A program made the position numbers and the translations under genes. The notes beneath the pieces were generated by a model. The model saw only the letters and a list, made by a program, of their open reading frames with translations, made no database searches and had not been told where the DNA came from. Below are positions 10,475 through 25,400 of a stretch of DNA of 64,000 nt, in pieces; position 1 is the first letter of the stretch, and each line of letters starts with the position of its first letter. The stretch lies in contig NC_064535.1 in assembly GCF_023856365.1 (NCBI RefSeq), positions 10,498,363 to 10,562,362 of the forward strand. The letters run 5' to 3'. This DNA comes from Brienomyrus brachyistius. Lineage: Eukaryota; Chordata; Actinopteri; Osteoglossiformes; Mormyridae.

Positions 10475-13400
10475 GTAAGAGCATCTCAATGTTTGTACAC
10501 TAAATTGTTTGTTGATTCGATCATTGAAATAGCGACATATTAACTTATCGAAATGATTTATTCAGATTTATCATTTTTGTATGCGTGATTTTTTTTCTTA
10601 CGCCATCCAGAAGTACCTAATGGCTAAGGCATTGTCTTGTAAAAAAAAATATGGAAATATGTGGATATTTTCATAAGTGTCCTCCTGTGTTTCAGAATGG
10701 GTTGAATGCGCTTCACCTGGCTTCCAAAGAGGGCCATGTGGAGATTGTTGCAGAGCTCCTGAAGCTTGGGGCCGATGTGGATGCAGCAACAAAGGTTAGT
10801 CTGTCATGTCACTCTGCTCTCACTGATCAGGATCTCTACAGCTGAATGCCTAGGACCTTGCCGAATGTAATGACATCGGCCAGTGCAGAACTGTAGCAGG
10901 CTTGTTTTGCACTGCGCCTGCTTTAGGAGAATCCCAAAAGTATTTGTACACCTTGGGGAAGATATTTAATTCCATAAACATTTAAGTGCAAATACATCCA
11001 TGTAGAAGTATCTCATACAGATTACTGCATGAGGATAGAGGTCACACACAGAACAGCCATTTCAGAAACACCAGTTTACCTAGATGCTTCTTAGTAGACT
11101 GCAGGAGGAATGCAGCACAGGGAGAATATGTCATTTCTACCCAGAGCATACGTGGCATTTACATGCTAAACCTTGGAGGTTTGAAGCAGGAGAGACACCT
11201 CACATGCCTCCAAGAGATTCAGTTGATGTTGTCCAAAATACAATATTATACAGCTCACAACTTGCCTGTTTGCTACACTGAGAGGAAATGAATGAATAAT
11301 AGATGTGAATGATTCTTTTCCATGCATGAGTTAGTATTCCTTTTTTTAGAAAAGGAATGGCAATTAGGAAAGCTTGTTTGCGCATATACATAGAGATATC
11401 CTTGCAAAAATCCATTTACATTGATTACAATAAATAGGACGATTAGCAGATCATGTTCTCATAAACTAGGGAGGGAATGTGAGTGTAGTTGTTAAAAAAA
11501 TGGAATTGAATTTAAATATGTTTTGTACTCTTGGACTAAGTGTCTGTAAACCTCCCATTTCCCCACAACAGTTTGATAATGCATGTGCAGAGTGTCCATG
11601 ACAAAATTTGCAAATGCATATAGAACTATTTCAGTTATTGTATATACAATACAAATGAAAATGTATGGTACATGGGTGAGAAATGTTCTGCTGGTGCATG
11701 ATTTTTTTTTCCCCTGAAATTGGGGGTGTTTGAATTGCAAATCCCCACATTGTTTGCAGCATGCATGGAATAAAACGTACTTTCACATTTCCCCAAATGC
11801 AGAAAGGAAACACCGCTCTACATATAGCCTCCCTTGCAGGCCAAACCGAAGTGGTCAAAGAACTGGTGAAGAGTGGAACAAATGTCAATGCTCAGTCTCA
11901 GGTAAGTGACATGCAGGTTTTCGGTTTCACAACAAATGTTAGCATTTAAAAACCTGCTTCAGAAGCTTCGGAATATTATGCAGTAATAAACTGCACAATT
12001 CTATGATAAGTTTATGATATGAGTTTATTCTGTAAAATTCTATTGTAGGAGGTCTGTGGGTATGTACACGTGGCTTAAGTCTATATGGTTTTCTATATTG
12101 TCACTAACGATACTCATGTAAACCATTTGTAATAGACTAATGTAAATATCGATAGATTAATCTGTGGAAAAATTGTCATTAGTGCAGCCCTAGATGACAG
12201 AATTCTCTGTATTATCACCAACTTATTTGCCGCACACTGTTAGCTGATAAACTGTAGCCAAACAGAACTCAATTCTGGTAAAATTAATCTCTTTTTGTTT
12301 TATAGATAAATATTTCATATCGCAATGTCATATCCTGCGGCCGTATTTGATAAGATTTTAGATGAAAATGTGGGAATGGCGTGCTTATTGGCCCGCTTAC
12401 CTAAAGGTTATTCTGAGGTTCTGAGGCAGCCTGGACAAAAAGGGGGGACAGTTATACATCATCATCAGCTTTTGTGCGGTAAAGAATGGAGGCTCAACCA
12501 TTATCGCCCATCAGTGCCAGGCAGTCCACATGTAGGGCACCATTTTCAGAGCGAAACCACCGGTGCCATAATACCTGAAAATAATCATATAAAACAAAGA
12601 CATTGTTCTCTATCTAAAAAAATTAAAAGATGAAATCACAAGACTGTGATAGTATGACTAGGCCACTCCTTTGTAGTACATTACAGTGCTACTTCCCTAA
12701 TAGATTGAAGATGGAACTGCCCTCGCCTCTTACCCTGTCTTTATGTCATACATCTGTATGGTACATTTATTCAGTAACTAACTGGACCCTCATTCTCAGA
12801 AATAGGTTTCATTTCATACATGGTGTCATTTCACATATCCAAACATTTTCTGATAGAAAAAAGCCACTGCTTGTCATATTCATTTCTTAGTATTATGGCT
12901 ATTAATTCAATGCTCCAGTACAATGAATATTAAAAGCCGCCTCTTGTTTCTGAGATGAATGGCATCATTTTTCCACTGTTGGCTGTTACCTGATACAGAA
13001 CGGTTTCACGCCGCTGTACATGGCAGCTCAGGAGAATCACCTGGAGGTGGTGCAGTTCCTGCTGGAGAACGGCTCCAGTCAAAGCATCGCCACCGAGGTG
13101 AGCTGACGCTACCTACTAGCTTTATTTCTGTAAAACATTATGTCCAACTTCACTTGATTTATGTTTGCTTATCATTTCTAACACATTAAACTCAAGTTCT
13201 AAAATGAAAGCAATTTCAAATTGAAAATTTATCCAGGAAGGGTCGTTGGGCATGCAAGTTTTTGTTGCAACTCCCTCATTACGTCACTAATTAGAGGACT
13301 AATTGGCTGAACAGTTCTTACACCTGGGTTTGAACAGCTGACCTAAAGGTTACCCTAAAAACCTGCGTATACACTGGCCCTTTGTGTATAAGATTGCCTA

Positions 13401-16400
13401 CCTCTTGTATAGACAGATAAAAAACATTCCACATTCTAGAAACATGACTAATTTTCCCTGTACCATCTAAATCTAAATGTAAAATCTTGAGTTCAATATG
13501 AGCGTTGACAATGCAGCCCTTCATATGTAATGAATATAACATCTATATGTGAAAGGCTACAGGACTTTAACGTTCAGAATTGAGAGAGTAGCAGGCTTTA
13601 ATAAACAAGGTGCTGCCCTCAACAGCATCTCTCTGATGGGAGAGTGGGACACATAGTGGTAGTTACTGTTTTTCAGGAAAAATGGGAAGAGGTGTTCGAA
13701 ACTCTCATAACCGTGTCTGCTGCCCCCCTCCCCCTTCCCCCCCAGGACGGTTTCACCCCCTTAGCGGTGGCTTTGCAGCAGGGCCACGATCAGGTGGTGT
13801 CCCTGTTGCTGGAGAACGACACCAAGGGCAAAGTGCGTCTACCCGCCCTTCACATCGCGGCCCGCAAGGACGACACCAAGGCAGCTGCTCTGCTCCTGCA
13901 GAACGACCACAATGCTGATGTGGAGTCCAAGGTGAGGGTCATCCTGGATCAGCTGGCAGCCCTAACATTGCTCTTTTCTCCCTGTGCTGGGCACAGATAT
14001 ACACTAAATACAGCTTTCAAGATGTTGTGATTTCCGATTGGGGAAAAATTGGCTGACACTGCTTTTCAACTGCATGTCTCTTGGACAAATAAATGTATGG
14101 AATGTGTATAAAGTTTTAGGCAATTATTTCATTGTAGTAGGTGAGCTGCTGCCTACTGAGATTTACGAAGAAGAGATGCCATATATGCAGAGCTGTCGCG
14201 ATAACTCTCCCTCAAATAGTCGGCAATATGCTGGAAGGAAGATGGCACATACAGTAGAGGATGAGAATCCAAATGAAGAGCAAAAGCACAATCTGTGTGG
14301 GAGCACTTGACATTAACAGTGAATGAAAATGCAGTCGCCTGTCAGTACTGCAAAGAACTTCAATATCAGCACAATAGAGGTAAAGTTAGTTTGATAATAA
14401 TAATAATTGATACTTCGTTGACCCCAATGGGGAATTTCTCTTTACACCTCTCCCAACTGGCTCTTTGTAGGTGAGAGAAAATTGGCTACAAAGGGCAGCC
14501 ACCTGTTATAGCACCCAGGAAGCTGGGGGTTATGGGCCTTGGTCAAGGACCTGCAGACGTGGAAAGGCTAGGCTCAAAGCAGCAACCTTCTGATCACAGC
14601 CATAGAGGCTTTAGCCCACCGAGCCACACACTATCCCTTTACATTATAGTGTCTGTTCCGATTTAGGGACCGTCACAAAACGACCTCAAGCAACATGCCG
14701 TGTATTATGTGAGGAATATTAATCACTCTGTATGAGTGAATGATTATGATTGTCTCAGAGAGCGCATTCAGAGCAGTGGCAGTAAACTTTTTTTTTTTCT
14801 TTTAAAACGTACACTAGATAATGTTAAAAAGGAACCATCGTTAAAATTGCAAAGCTTACTAAGTTTGGTTTCCTACGACGTAAAAGTGTCGTAGCGCAAC
14901 TTAGTCTGCTGCATTCAAAGCACCAGTATCGCGATCCTTGCGATGTGTGATCACATAAAATGGCAGTGCGATATTAACACCGCACATTGTGCAAGCTTGT
15001 CAGGGTGGTGCAGCGACGTAGTGGGTAGTGCTGCCAGTATACAGCACCGTTTGCGCCGTCAAAAACATGCAACTTTAAAGTGAATCTGAGTGCCTAAATT
15101 CCCCGTATGTGTCACTGAGTGTAACACAATTACAGTGCATATCATATTATATCATTAATCACAAAATCATCAGATTAATCAGTAGATTACTTGATTACTG
15201 ATATAATCAGTAGTGACAGCCCTACATATATCCTGGGGTTTTAATCTGCACTGGGAGAAGCCAGCTATATAAGTTTAATTCTACTACAAAAATCAAAATG
15301 CTTTATTGTTAAGGTAAAATATTGTCCCTCCAGGTGTTGCCGATTTAACGACCTGTTCCATTTTTCCCGAGGCAAAACGGCGCCCTGAATTTTTGCAGGG
15401 TCCCAGGCTATATAACCTTTGCATAGCCTTTGCATTCATTTGCTCCTGCTGTTCAAAGTACTGTTGCTGATCTTAAAGGTATATTTCAGGTCAGTTTAGG
15501 ACACACTAGTTGCTAATTGCTGTATTAAATAACTGGATCTGTGTTGTTTTGATGGACAGTAATAAATCTAAACTATGAAAATTGTTTTGTGTTTCTAATA
15601 ACAGTCTTCACGTTGTTTGAGTTTACTGTTTTCTTCAAAGACGAGGAGTGTGTGTACTCTTGGCCTATATGTAATTGGTGCCTGATTCATTACTCTCCTG
15701 CTCTCTGGTCACGGTGTGGCTTGGTGCTCCCATTGTGACGTTGTGTACACTAACAGCCCGCTCTCTCTTCTCTCTGCTGGTGACTATGTCTCCACTCCTA
15801 GATGATGGTGAATAGAACAACTGAGGTATCCACGTGCAAACTCTATACACTGCACACCCCTCATCCTATAGTCGCTGCATCGTCTTTGTTCCCTTGCGCA
15901 TCACTGTTCCTTCCTACCTTACCATGTTTGGGAAACCCATGCTTCTGACTAAAGCAGCATGTTGTTGGAATACTGGTAATGATGGAATGATTTCTGCAGC
16001 TGGTGACTGGATGTCGGTTGAAAAAAAGAAAACAAAAACAGTGTCTAGTCTAATGGAGTTTAAAGCGATTAATGAGATGTAGTTGAGGGACCTGAGAAAC
16101 CAATTTTTCATAGTGGTTATGAATGAAATGGTCCAGCTGCAGAGAGCCAGTATGATAGATGCTAGTTTGCATCTAGACAACTAGGCCTGAGTTCCTTTGC
16201 ATGACACTTACACTTTCAGGTGTCTACGGGATGATAAAGTTGTCCAGAGGATAGCACTGTCCGCTGTCTGCCAGGATTTACGCTATTCCCTTCTCCTGTT
16301 CCATGGTTCATTCGGGCAGTTCAGAACTTTCATTTTTTCATAGTGCTTGTATACTGGAAACTGGGTCAAACAGCACTGCATGATATCATGGAAACCCACG

Positions 16401-19400
16401 GAATTTTTTTTCGATGCCCCTTTAGAATTATATTGTATGAATGGAAAACATGGTCTATTACAGTAAACAACCCAATAATGTCACAATGGTTTGCAAAACT
16501 AGCACAGTATCATGTAGCATCGGAAAAACTGATTATGCATTTGCTGCATGTAAAGACGATGAACATAATATTCGTTTTGTTATTTTTTTCTCAGCGTATG
16601 TTGATTTTTATTATTTTTTTACTTACTCAAAATGTGTTTTTGTAGCTAATGGTTTGAAACAATCTTAAGTACACGCAAGGCTGGAGGTGAAAGGGTACAT
16701 TCAGATTATTTGTTAGTTCTCTGAATAATTTATGTCTGGGGTTACAGTGAGACGGTCCTACTTGCTGCTTTTGTTCAGTCATGTGTTTGATCAGAACAAA
16801 TTAATCACTGCACCAGTGCACAAATAACATACCTTAGCATATAGGATATCTCTTTCAGTTACTGTAACATTAAAAAGAATATTATTCAACTCTTTCTTTC
16901 ACAGCTTCATTAACATATTCCCTTGTATTGTAAAAAAAATAACCAGTTCCTAAACAATCCTGCCTAACAGAACTGAAAATGTATATAATGCAGATTGTGT
17001 TTCTGGGGATTGTAGTCATGCATCTTTAGCAGATGGTTCCCTATTTTCTGCAAAGTGACTGGATTCTGTTATGCAGTCGTAATGTTGTTTTTTAATCTTC
17101 GGAAATTCTCCTCGCTAAAATCCTGTCTCCGTGTAGATTCTTATCCACACTGGGGTGAAAAATAGGTTCGAAGTCAATGTTGATTTGCACTGCAGAGCCT
17201 CCCTAATGAGGTCTGGAAATTTAAAGAGGACTTAGCAAGTCTCTTCACTAGTGTTTTGACTCAGCACGTGCAGTAATGCCGACTGGCCGTTTGCTGTCTG
17301 TCCTCTTCAGAGTGGCTTCACCCCTCTCCACATCGCGGCGCATTACGGCAACATCAACGTGGCCACGCTGCTGTTGAATCGCGGGGCAGCGGTGGACTTC
17401 ACAGCGAGGGTAACACCTGTTCCTATGCGTGGATGTCACACAAAATACCCACTTCAGCACCTCATCTTGCATGTTTCGTCAAAAAAAAAAAAAAATGCAT
17501 TATTTTAACTTGCATCGGCTACAAGATGACTTTGAGTATTTCTCCGAAAAGACTACCATTGTTAGCTGTTGATAGCTACCAAAGCTGCAGAGGAACTTCA
17601 GGAAAGTCTGCTGGTCGTTCCGACTTTCAGGACCCTGGGCTCAAAATTTCTTCTCACGGTTATGCACTTGGCCTTTGTCGAGCATCTCTCCGATTCATAA
17701 ATTATTAGTAATAGACTAATTTGGTCTGTGAACTAAATTGTGATTCTTCTTTTCGCTAACACGACTCTTAATACTTTCCTTCTGAGCGAAGCGATAAGAA
17801 ACCATAACCCTAGTAACCCAAGCAGAGAAGCACAGTCATTGCACTGTAAAAGAAATATGATTTTTATTCAAATAAGCATCATTAAATGCTTGAAATGGTA
17901 CAACTGCAATTCTAATAGATACCCTGCTGATCTTCAAATTAAAATTTATGTAAATCAATAGACCTACTATTACTGTTTTCCACTATACTATGATTAATGG
18001 TTGGAAAATGGATGGTTGAGCTATTAGTATTATTACATTTGCATGAAAGATAATCTGCATATGTCAGAATACTTATAAGTTTTATCTAGATTTATGTGTG
18101 AATAAATAAAAACAAATTTGGGACAGGAAAAATGTAACTGACATAATTGAATTAAACTAAGATCACCATACAAATTGCTTGCTTAAAATTGTTTTGAAAA
18201 TAAATATTCGGCTGCCTGACAGCATTCTTTTTACAACAGAATAAATGAAAATTGAACATTCAAAGTAGACGTCGCACTTAAAAAAATGCAATGTTTTTTT
18301 TTTTCCTTCAATCAAAACGTTTTGTCATGGACAGAGTTGTCCGTGTAAGGGCAGGTTGACAATTTCTGATACTTGCCATTAGTAATACATTCATTTTTAG
18401 GATAGGACCAAGCAAAGTTGGACTATGTTAAACGCTAAAGGCATGCTGTATAAAAAATGCAACAAACAATTTTCTGTTGTGTTTCCTGTTCCTGCATTCC
18501 ACAGAATGACATCACTCCTTTGCATGTGGCGGCTAAGAGAGGGAATGGAAACATGGTCAGATTACTGTTGGACCGAGGAGCTAAAATAGACGCCAAAACC
18601 AAGGTGAGATTCCTTCCAAATTCAGGAATCGACTGGAAATTATTTTTGCATTATAATGTAGTTTTTTTGGTGTTTTTCAATGCAACTTTGTTGTAATTTT
18701 CATAAAAGATACCATCTTTCAGACAGTGCATATTGAAAATCCCTACTCTAACATGAGACTGAGGTTGACGATTGCGGTTGAGCAGTTGTAGGGTGCAGTG
18801 TTTCTCCTTTTCATCCCTTTATATTGTCCATCCATCCATCCATTTTCCAAACCGCTTATCCTATTGGGTCGCGGGGGGTCCAGAGCCTATCCCGGAATCA
18901 ATGGGCACTAGGCAGGGAACAACCCAGGATGGGGGGCCAGCCCAACGCAGGGCACACTCACACACCATTCACTCACACATGCACACCTACGGGCAATTCA
19001 GCAACTCCAATTAGCCTCAGCATGTTTTTGGACTGTGGGGGGAAACCGGAGTACCCGGAGGAAACCCCACGACGACACGGGGAGAACATGCAAACTCCGC
19101 ACACATGTGACCCAGGCGGAGACTCGAACCCGGGTCCCAGAGGTGTGAGGCGACAGCGCTAACCACCGCACCACCATGCCGCCCCCTTTATATTGTTTAC
19201 TTGTTAATTTATATTAACTAAACTAATTTATATTACTGCGATGGGCTGGCCCCCCATCCTGGGTTGTTCCCATTGCTTCCGGGATAGGCTCCGGACCCCC
19301 CGCGACCCAGTAGGATTAGCGGTTTGGAAAAAGGATGGATGGAATTTATATTAGTTTACATGTTAAATGTTGGGTGCAGGTTTTTTTCCTGTTATGAAGG

Positions 19401-22400
19401 ATGTGGCACTGTGGCTGACATTAGTTTGCCATACAGGATGGACTGACACCTTTACATTGTGGAGCACGAAGTGGCCACGAGCAGGTGGTGGAGATGCTCC
19501 TGGACCGCGGAGCCCCAATTTTGTCGAAAACAAAGGTAACGCTGGTACTTAAATACAGGCAATTTTGACTCTGAGATAAAGACAGTAACTAAATATTTGC
19601 ACATTAGACCTGTTATTTACGTAATTGTCTTCTGTGCCATTTCATTTTTATAGCTATATGATTATGTCCAGTTTATTTATCTCAGCAGCTCAAATGAATA
19701 TTGAGGGATTTTATTAATTATTGGGCACACATTTTATTTAATAATGTGCAGCTTACATGAAGTGCCCACCCACTCACTGTAGCCACTACTGTATGTCTAA
19801 CATTAAAAAAGACATTTTCATAATTTTTCCGACCTTTTATTTTGAACACGTGAAGAGTGAATTTTGTCGTACTTGATTGCAGCTGTGCAATGGCAATAGA
19901 ACATTCTATTCTGTATATTGTTGAAACTAACCCTGAACAATAGTGAATTCAGTTGTCTTTTAAGGTGAATAAAATCGGGGATATGAAGGACATTATTCAA
20001 TGAGGATTGAATTTGTCAATCACACCCAAGAAATCAGGCAGAAAAATACAACACTAAATCTTTTTACAGAAATAGGGAATCTGTTTTCACATATGTACAC
20101 TAATACATCAGATTTTTAAAATAAATTTAATTGACTGTCATGTGATTAAGTACCGTAACCCAGATGCTTATGAGATACTGATCCATCGCGCAGAACTAGG
20201 TTCTTGAATTACTTTCGCACTGATGAGAAAATACCAGGGCAGATGTGAGCTGTGTTTGTGATCAACAGAACGGGCTGTCACCCCTCCACATGGCAACGCA
20301 AGGGGACCACCTGAACTGTGTTCAGCTCCTGCTTCATCACAACGTGCCTGTGGACGATGTCACCAATGATTACCTGACAGCGCTGCATGTTGCAGCTCAC
20401 TGCGGACACTACAAGGTGGCCAAGGTTATCGTAGACAAGAAAGCCAATCCTAATGCTAAGGCTCTGGTGAGGAAATATTTACTCTATAGTTATGTAGTTC
20501 TGAAAAATTAATTTTGTGCAATTCTTGACTTGTCTTATATGAATCTGTTTTTAGTAGTCTTGAAATCTACTTATATTTCTACAGGAATAACTGTGAAAAT
20601 GAAAATATAAGCAGGGACTTCATTATAATTCTACCATTCTAAATGGTTAACAAGTAATTAAATTAATACATATTTCAGCGTTTGATTAATTCTAGATTTT
20701 AGAAGATAAATTAGTAGCTTAAGATGCAAAAAAGTCCCTACAACTTAATAAAATAAAGACTTATTCTCTGCACAAGTTGATCATTTTAAAGACCAATAAC
20801 ACATGAACTGAGAATTATTTCTAAATAGTTTCTTTCATTATATTTTTAGAATGGTTTTACACCCTTGCATATTGCTTGCAAGAAGAATCGTGTTAAAGTA
20901 ATGGAACTTCTGCTGAAACATGGAGCTTCTATCCAAGCTGTGACGGAGGTAGGAGAGATTAACTGAACGTTTGGTTTCAATAACAACCACCAATATGGCA
21001 CAATCAACTTAAATTAAAATGTATGTTCTGTATAATTAATGTAAGATATTAGTGTTGTTTTTTATTAAACAATACAATGAAGTCTTTCAGTGTACAACTG
21101 GGGGCAATGAAGTCAACTAGTGGTTGGTACCGAGGGCCGGGGGTCTAAAACTTCATTTTCTTCTTCTGTACTTCTGTTTCTACAGTCGGGACTTACACCA
21201 ATTCATGTGGCTGCATTTATGGGACATGAAAATATTGTGACTCAACTAATGCATTATGGTGCTTCACTGAACACAAGCAATGTGGTGAGTTTCGAACTGT
21301 GAATTTTTTCTGTTGTGGACTTATCCACATAAGTCTAAGTACATGTCGATAATTGGGATGTTACCTGTATCTCAGAAAAACAGAGATTTTTAAACACGTA
21401 ACATCACAGATTTAGTTTTAGATCACCATGGCTTTTTACAGCACGTATCTTCATCACAAGTGTTTACAGCGAATGGCAGAAATAAGGGTTCAAGTTTTGG
21501 TGAAACAGCTTATCAGTATGGACAATATAAAGCAGAATCTGACTACAATCATCATTTTAAGTTTAAATGATATCGTCGAATTCCAAGCTCCTTCTTTGCG
21601 GGATGTACTGCAGTATTGGCCAACAGTATAGATATATAAGGCCAGTACCCAGTATTGCTCTGTGCCACAGTATAGCTCCTGTGCATGTGTCTCTTTATAC
21701 CAGAGGGGGGAGACTGCACTCCACATGGCTGCAAGGGCTGGCCAGTCAGACGTGGTCAGGCTCCTGCTGCAGAATGGGGCCAAGGTGGACACCAAAGCCA
21801 AGGTAAGGCTTAAGCTAAGAGTGGAGAAGATCCATTTAAGCATGGTGAATAGCATGGAACATTTTGGCCTTATGGGAACTATAGATGAAATAACTAAACC
21901 ATGACATTAGACTGTGTATGTTCACCTTTTCATATACAGCAAAAAATGTAGTCATTTATTATACGTTTATGTGAGAAGTAGGATGTAAATACCCATTACA
22001 TTGAAAATGAAAAAGACAACTTAATTTATCACTGTAATTTGGGTCTTTCTCACAAACCCATTATGTACCATGTCAGTTTTCTGAAATTTTTTTAAATAGT
22101 TTGAAGACAAGCTGAAATTACACAACATCCTTGTCTAACCTGTCAATTCATCCTCAGGAGTACTTGATAAACTAAAGTATTTAATCAAATTCAGGGTAAG
22201 AATTACAGCAAAACTACGAAGAAATTGAGCAATAGGCATATATCTTATCATGCAAATTATTTATTGTAGGATATATGCAATAAAGTAGAAAGTTTTGTGT
22301 TACTTGGTCTCAAAACTGTTACGGTAATGGGATTTTTAGCTGTTTATTTGGGGAAAAATGCTTTAAAAAAATAATTTAATCAGAGCAACAGATGGTATCA

Positions 22401-25400
22401 TTTTAATGTAGAAGCAGTCCCTGGGATAAGAACAGCCGACCTACAGAAAACTCATGCTTGTGAGTGGACTGCCATAAAGCCTATTATGTTGAAGATTTGA
22501 ATTAAATATGATGGTTCATAATAAAGAATGCAAACACTACTTTGTGACTAAGTGATGTCACTTTGTGGTGTTCTGTTTTACAGAAATGTTTTATGTGATA
22601 GGCTTTATGGCAGTCCATTTATAACTACCGTAAGGCGGATGTTCTTATACTGGGTACTGTTTGTGGTGTTTCTTCTTGTTGTGGGTCTTGTCCGTGGTGC
22701 AGTGGTTAGCACTGTTGCCTCACACCTCTGGGACCCAGGTTCGAGCCACCGCCTGGGTTACATGTGTGGAGTTTGCATGTTCTCCCCATGTTGTCATGGG
22801 GTTTCCTCCACGTACTCTGGTTTCCGCCCACAGTCCAAAAACATGCTGAAGATAATTGGAGTTACTAAATTGTGAATGGTGTATGCGTGTGAGTGTGCCC
22901 TGCGATGGGCTGGCCCCCCATCCTGGGTTGTTCCCTCCCTCGTGCCCATTGCTTCCGGGATAGGCTTCGGACCCCCTGTGACCCAGTAGGATAAGCGGTT
23001 TGGAAAATGGATGGTTTATTATTATGATTATTATTATTATTATGTACTGCATTACTATAATTCCAACTTTATATTAATAAATAAATAAATTTGAAGACAG
23101 ATTTAGGGGACAGATGTTATGGACCGCCTGTACCTAAACCTTTAAGGTGATATCAATTGCTTTGCACAAAAAAAATAAACACCGTACCTCGTTGTAACAT
23201 TTTGTGTCGCAAATATTCCCAGGCGTGTGAGATTGGCTCAGTTATGCTTCTCTGCATGCATGTGCAGGATGACCAGATGCCGCTGCACATCTGCAGCCGC
23301 ACAGGCAAGGCTGACATAGTCCAGCAGCTGCTGAAGCACGGGGCCTCGGCAAACGCCTGCACCACATCGGGATACACGCCGCTGCACCTGGCGGTCCGCG
23401 AAGGCCACGAGGACGTGGCAGGCGTGCTGCTGGCGCACGAGGCCTCGCTCTCAGCCACCACAAAGGTCAGAGAAGCTCTGCTTTCCGTCAGTATGCTCAC
23501 TCGGGTGATTCTCTCTCAGGGAAACATTTGCACGACTTCCAGGCTCTCAACCTGGCAACGTTTCTCAAAATATATATCAGGGGTGGCCAATCTTATCCGC
23601 AAAGGGCCGGCGTGTATGCTGGTTTTCACTGCAACTCCCTAATTAGGTCACTAATTAGAGGACTGATTGGCTGAAGAGTCCTCACACCTGGGTTTGACCA
23701 GCTGACCTAAAGGTTACCCCAAAAACCTGCACACACACCGGCCCTTTGCGGATAAGATCGGCCACCCCTGATATATATAGTACCAGTCAAAAGTCTAGAC
23801 ACACCTGCTTTTAATGCGTTTGTCTTTATGATTCAGCTTCTAGTAAAAAGTCCTTGAGGCAATGATGTCATACATACCAAATATTGCAACGACCCAGAGA
23901 ACATCTCAAAATACTCTTCAAAAAAATCCCCATTTACTTCAATGACAACATTACAGACTCCTGTCGTTCTTTCAACCAGCTTTCTTATGTAGCCATCTGG
24001 AATGCTTCTCCACCAGTCATGGAGGAGTTCCCACCAATTCTGGGCACAAGGCGGTTGTCTTGCACATACCTTTTGATCCAGCTCATCCCAATCCAGTTCT
24101 GTATGGTTTAGGGCAAGGGATTGCGAGGGGCAGATCATCTGTTGCTGTACATCCATCCATCCATTTTCTGAAACCCGCTTATCCTGTTCAAGGTAACAGG
24201 GGGCCCGGAGCCTAACTGGGAGGCTACAGGCGCAAGAACAACCCAGGATGGGGCGCCAGCCCATCGCAGGGCACACTCACACACCATTCACTCACACATG
24301 CACACCCTATAAGCAATTTGGCAACTCCAATTAGCCTCAGCATGTTATTGGAGTGTGAGGGGAAATAAGAGTACCTGGAGGAAACCCCACAATGACATGG
24401 GGAGAACATGCCAACTCCACACACGGAACCCTGGCGGAGGCTCAAACCCGGGTCCCAGAGGTGTGAGGTGGCAGTGTTAACCACTGCACCACTGTGCCAC
24501 CCCCTCACTGTACTGCATTATTTTTCAATCTGTACTCCAAATGTATACTTCATCATTTAGATGTATTACTAGCTGCCTTATAACATATTAAATGGGTTTT
24601 TGTTTTTATGTAGCTGACTGCAGTGCAGTGTCACTTACCATTATTTACTTTGTTTTATGGCCATCCATGCTGTGGTGCCTGTTTCATCTGCAACAAAGTA
24701 ATACAACAACTAAAAAGAAAGCATTTTTCCATTGTTAATCAAAAGTTAATTGCATACTGTACTGTTACATGCATGCAGAAAGAGTGTGTGGACATTCCTA
24801 AGGGATTTCGAAGTTTAAAAGTAAAAACAAGGCACAAAGAATGAAACATCTTTCGAAAGACAGAGCTGAATTGTGCTGGAACGGATTAAAGACATTGTAT
24901 CAAAAAATGTCAGGCAATATAGTATATTGGCAAAATAGCACATAGTATTATTTTAACATTCTATTGTATTTCATTGCCCCGCGCCCCAGTACGAAAAGCG
25001 GCTTGGAAAATGGATGGATGGATGTATTTCATTGTAAATAAGAACTTACTGGGCATAACATGATATAGCCTAAAAAACGACATTTGTATGTGTTCAAACC
25101 GCTTTGAATGTTCATTTTTGCTTTTGTCTTAACCTGGTGCAAAATGCCAAGTGTTTAAATGTTTATGGAAACCGTTCACTTCTCTTGAAAGCGTTTAATT
25201 TTCCTTTCACAGAAAGGATTTAGTCCTTTACACGTGGCAGCGAAGTATGGAAAGATTGAAGTGGCTAATCTGCTTCTTCAGAAGAGAGCATCACCAGATG
25301 CAGCAGGAAAGGTGCGATGTTGGTAGAATGAAAGTCCATGTCATTCTATGTCAAAGTTATGTGTGGGGTTGGGGGCAAAAAAGCTGTCGTATTATACTGG

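Noticed and set aside
18772..19162. 80- and 112-codon ORFs
   Set aside because: Entirely explained by the SINE at 18828-19183.
22692..22760. tRNA gene (A and B boxes present)
   Set aside because: The boxes belong to the tRNA-derived SINE head; no complete cloverleaf with paired stems is seen.
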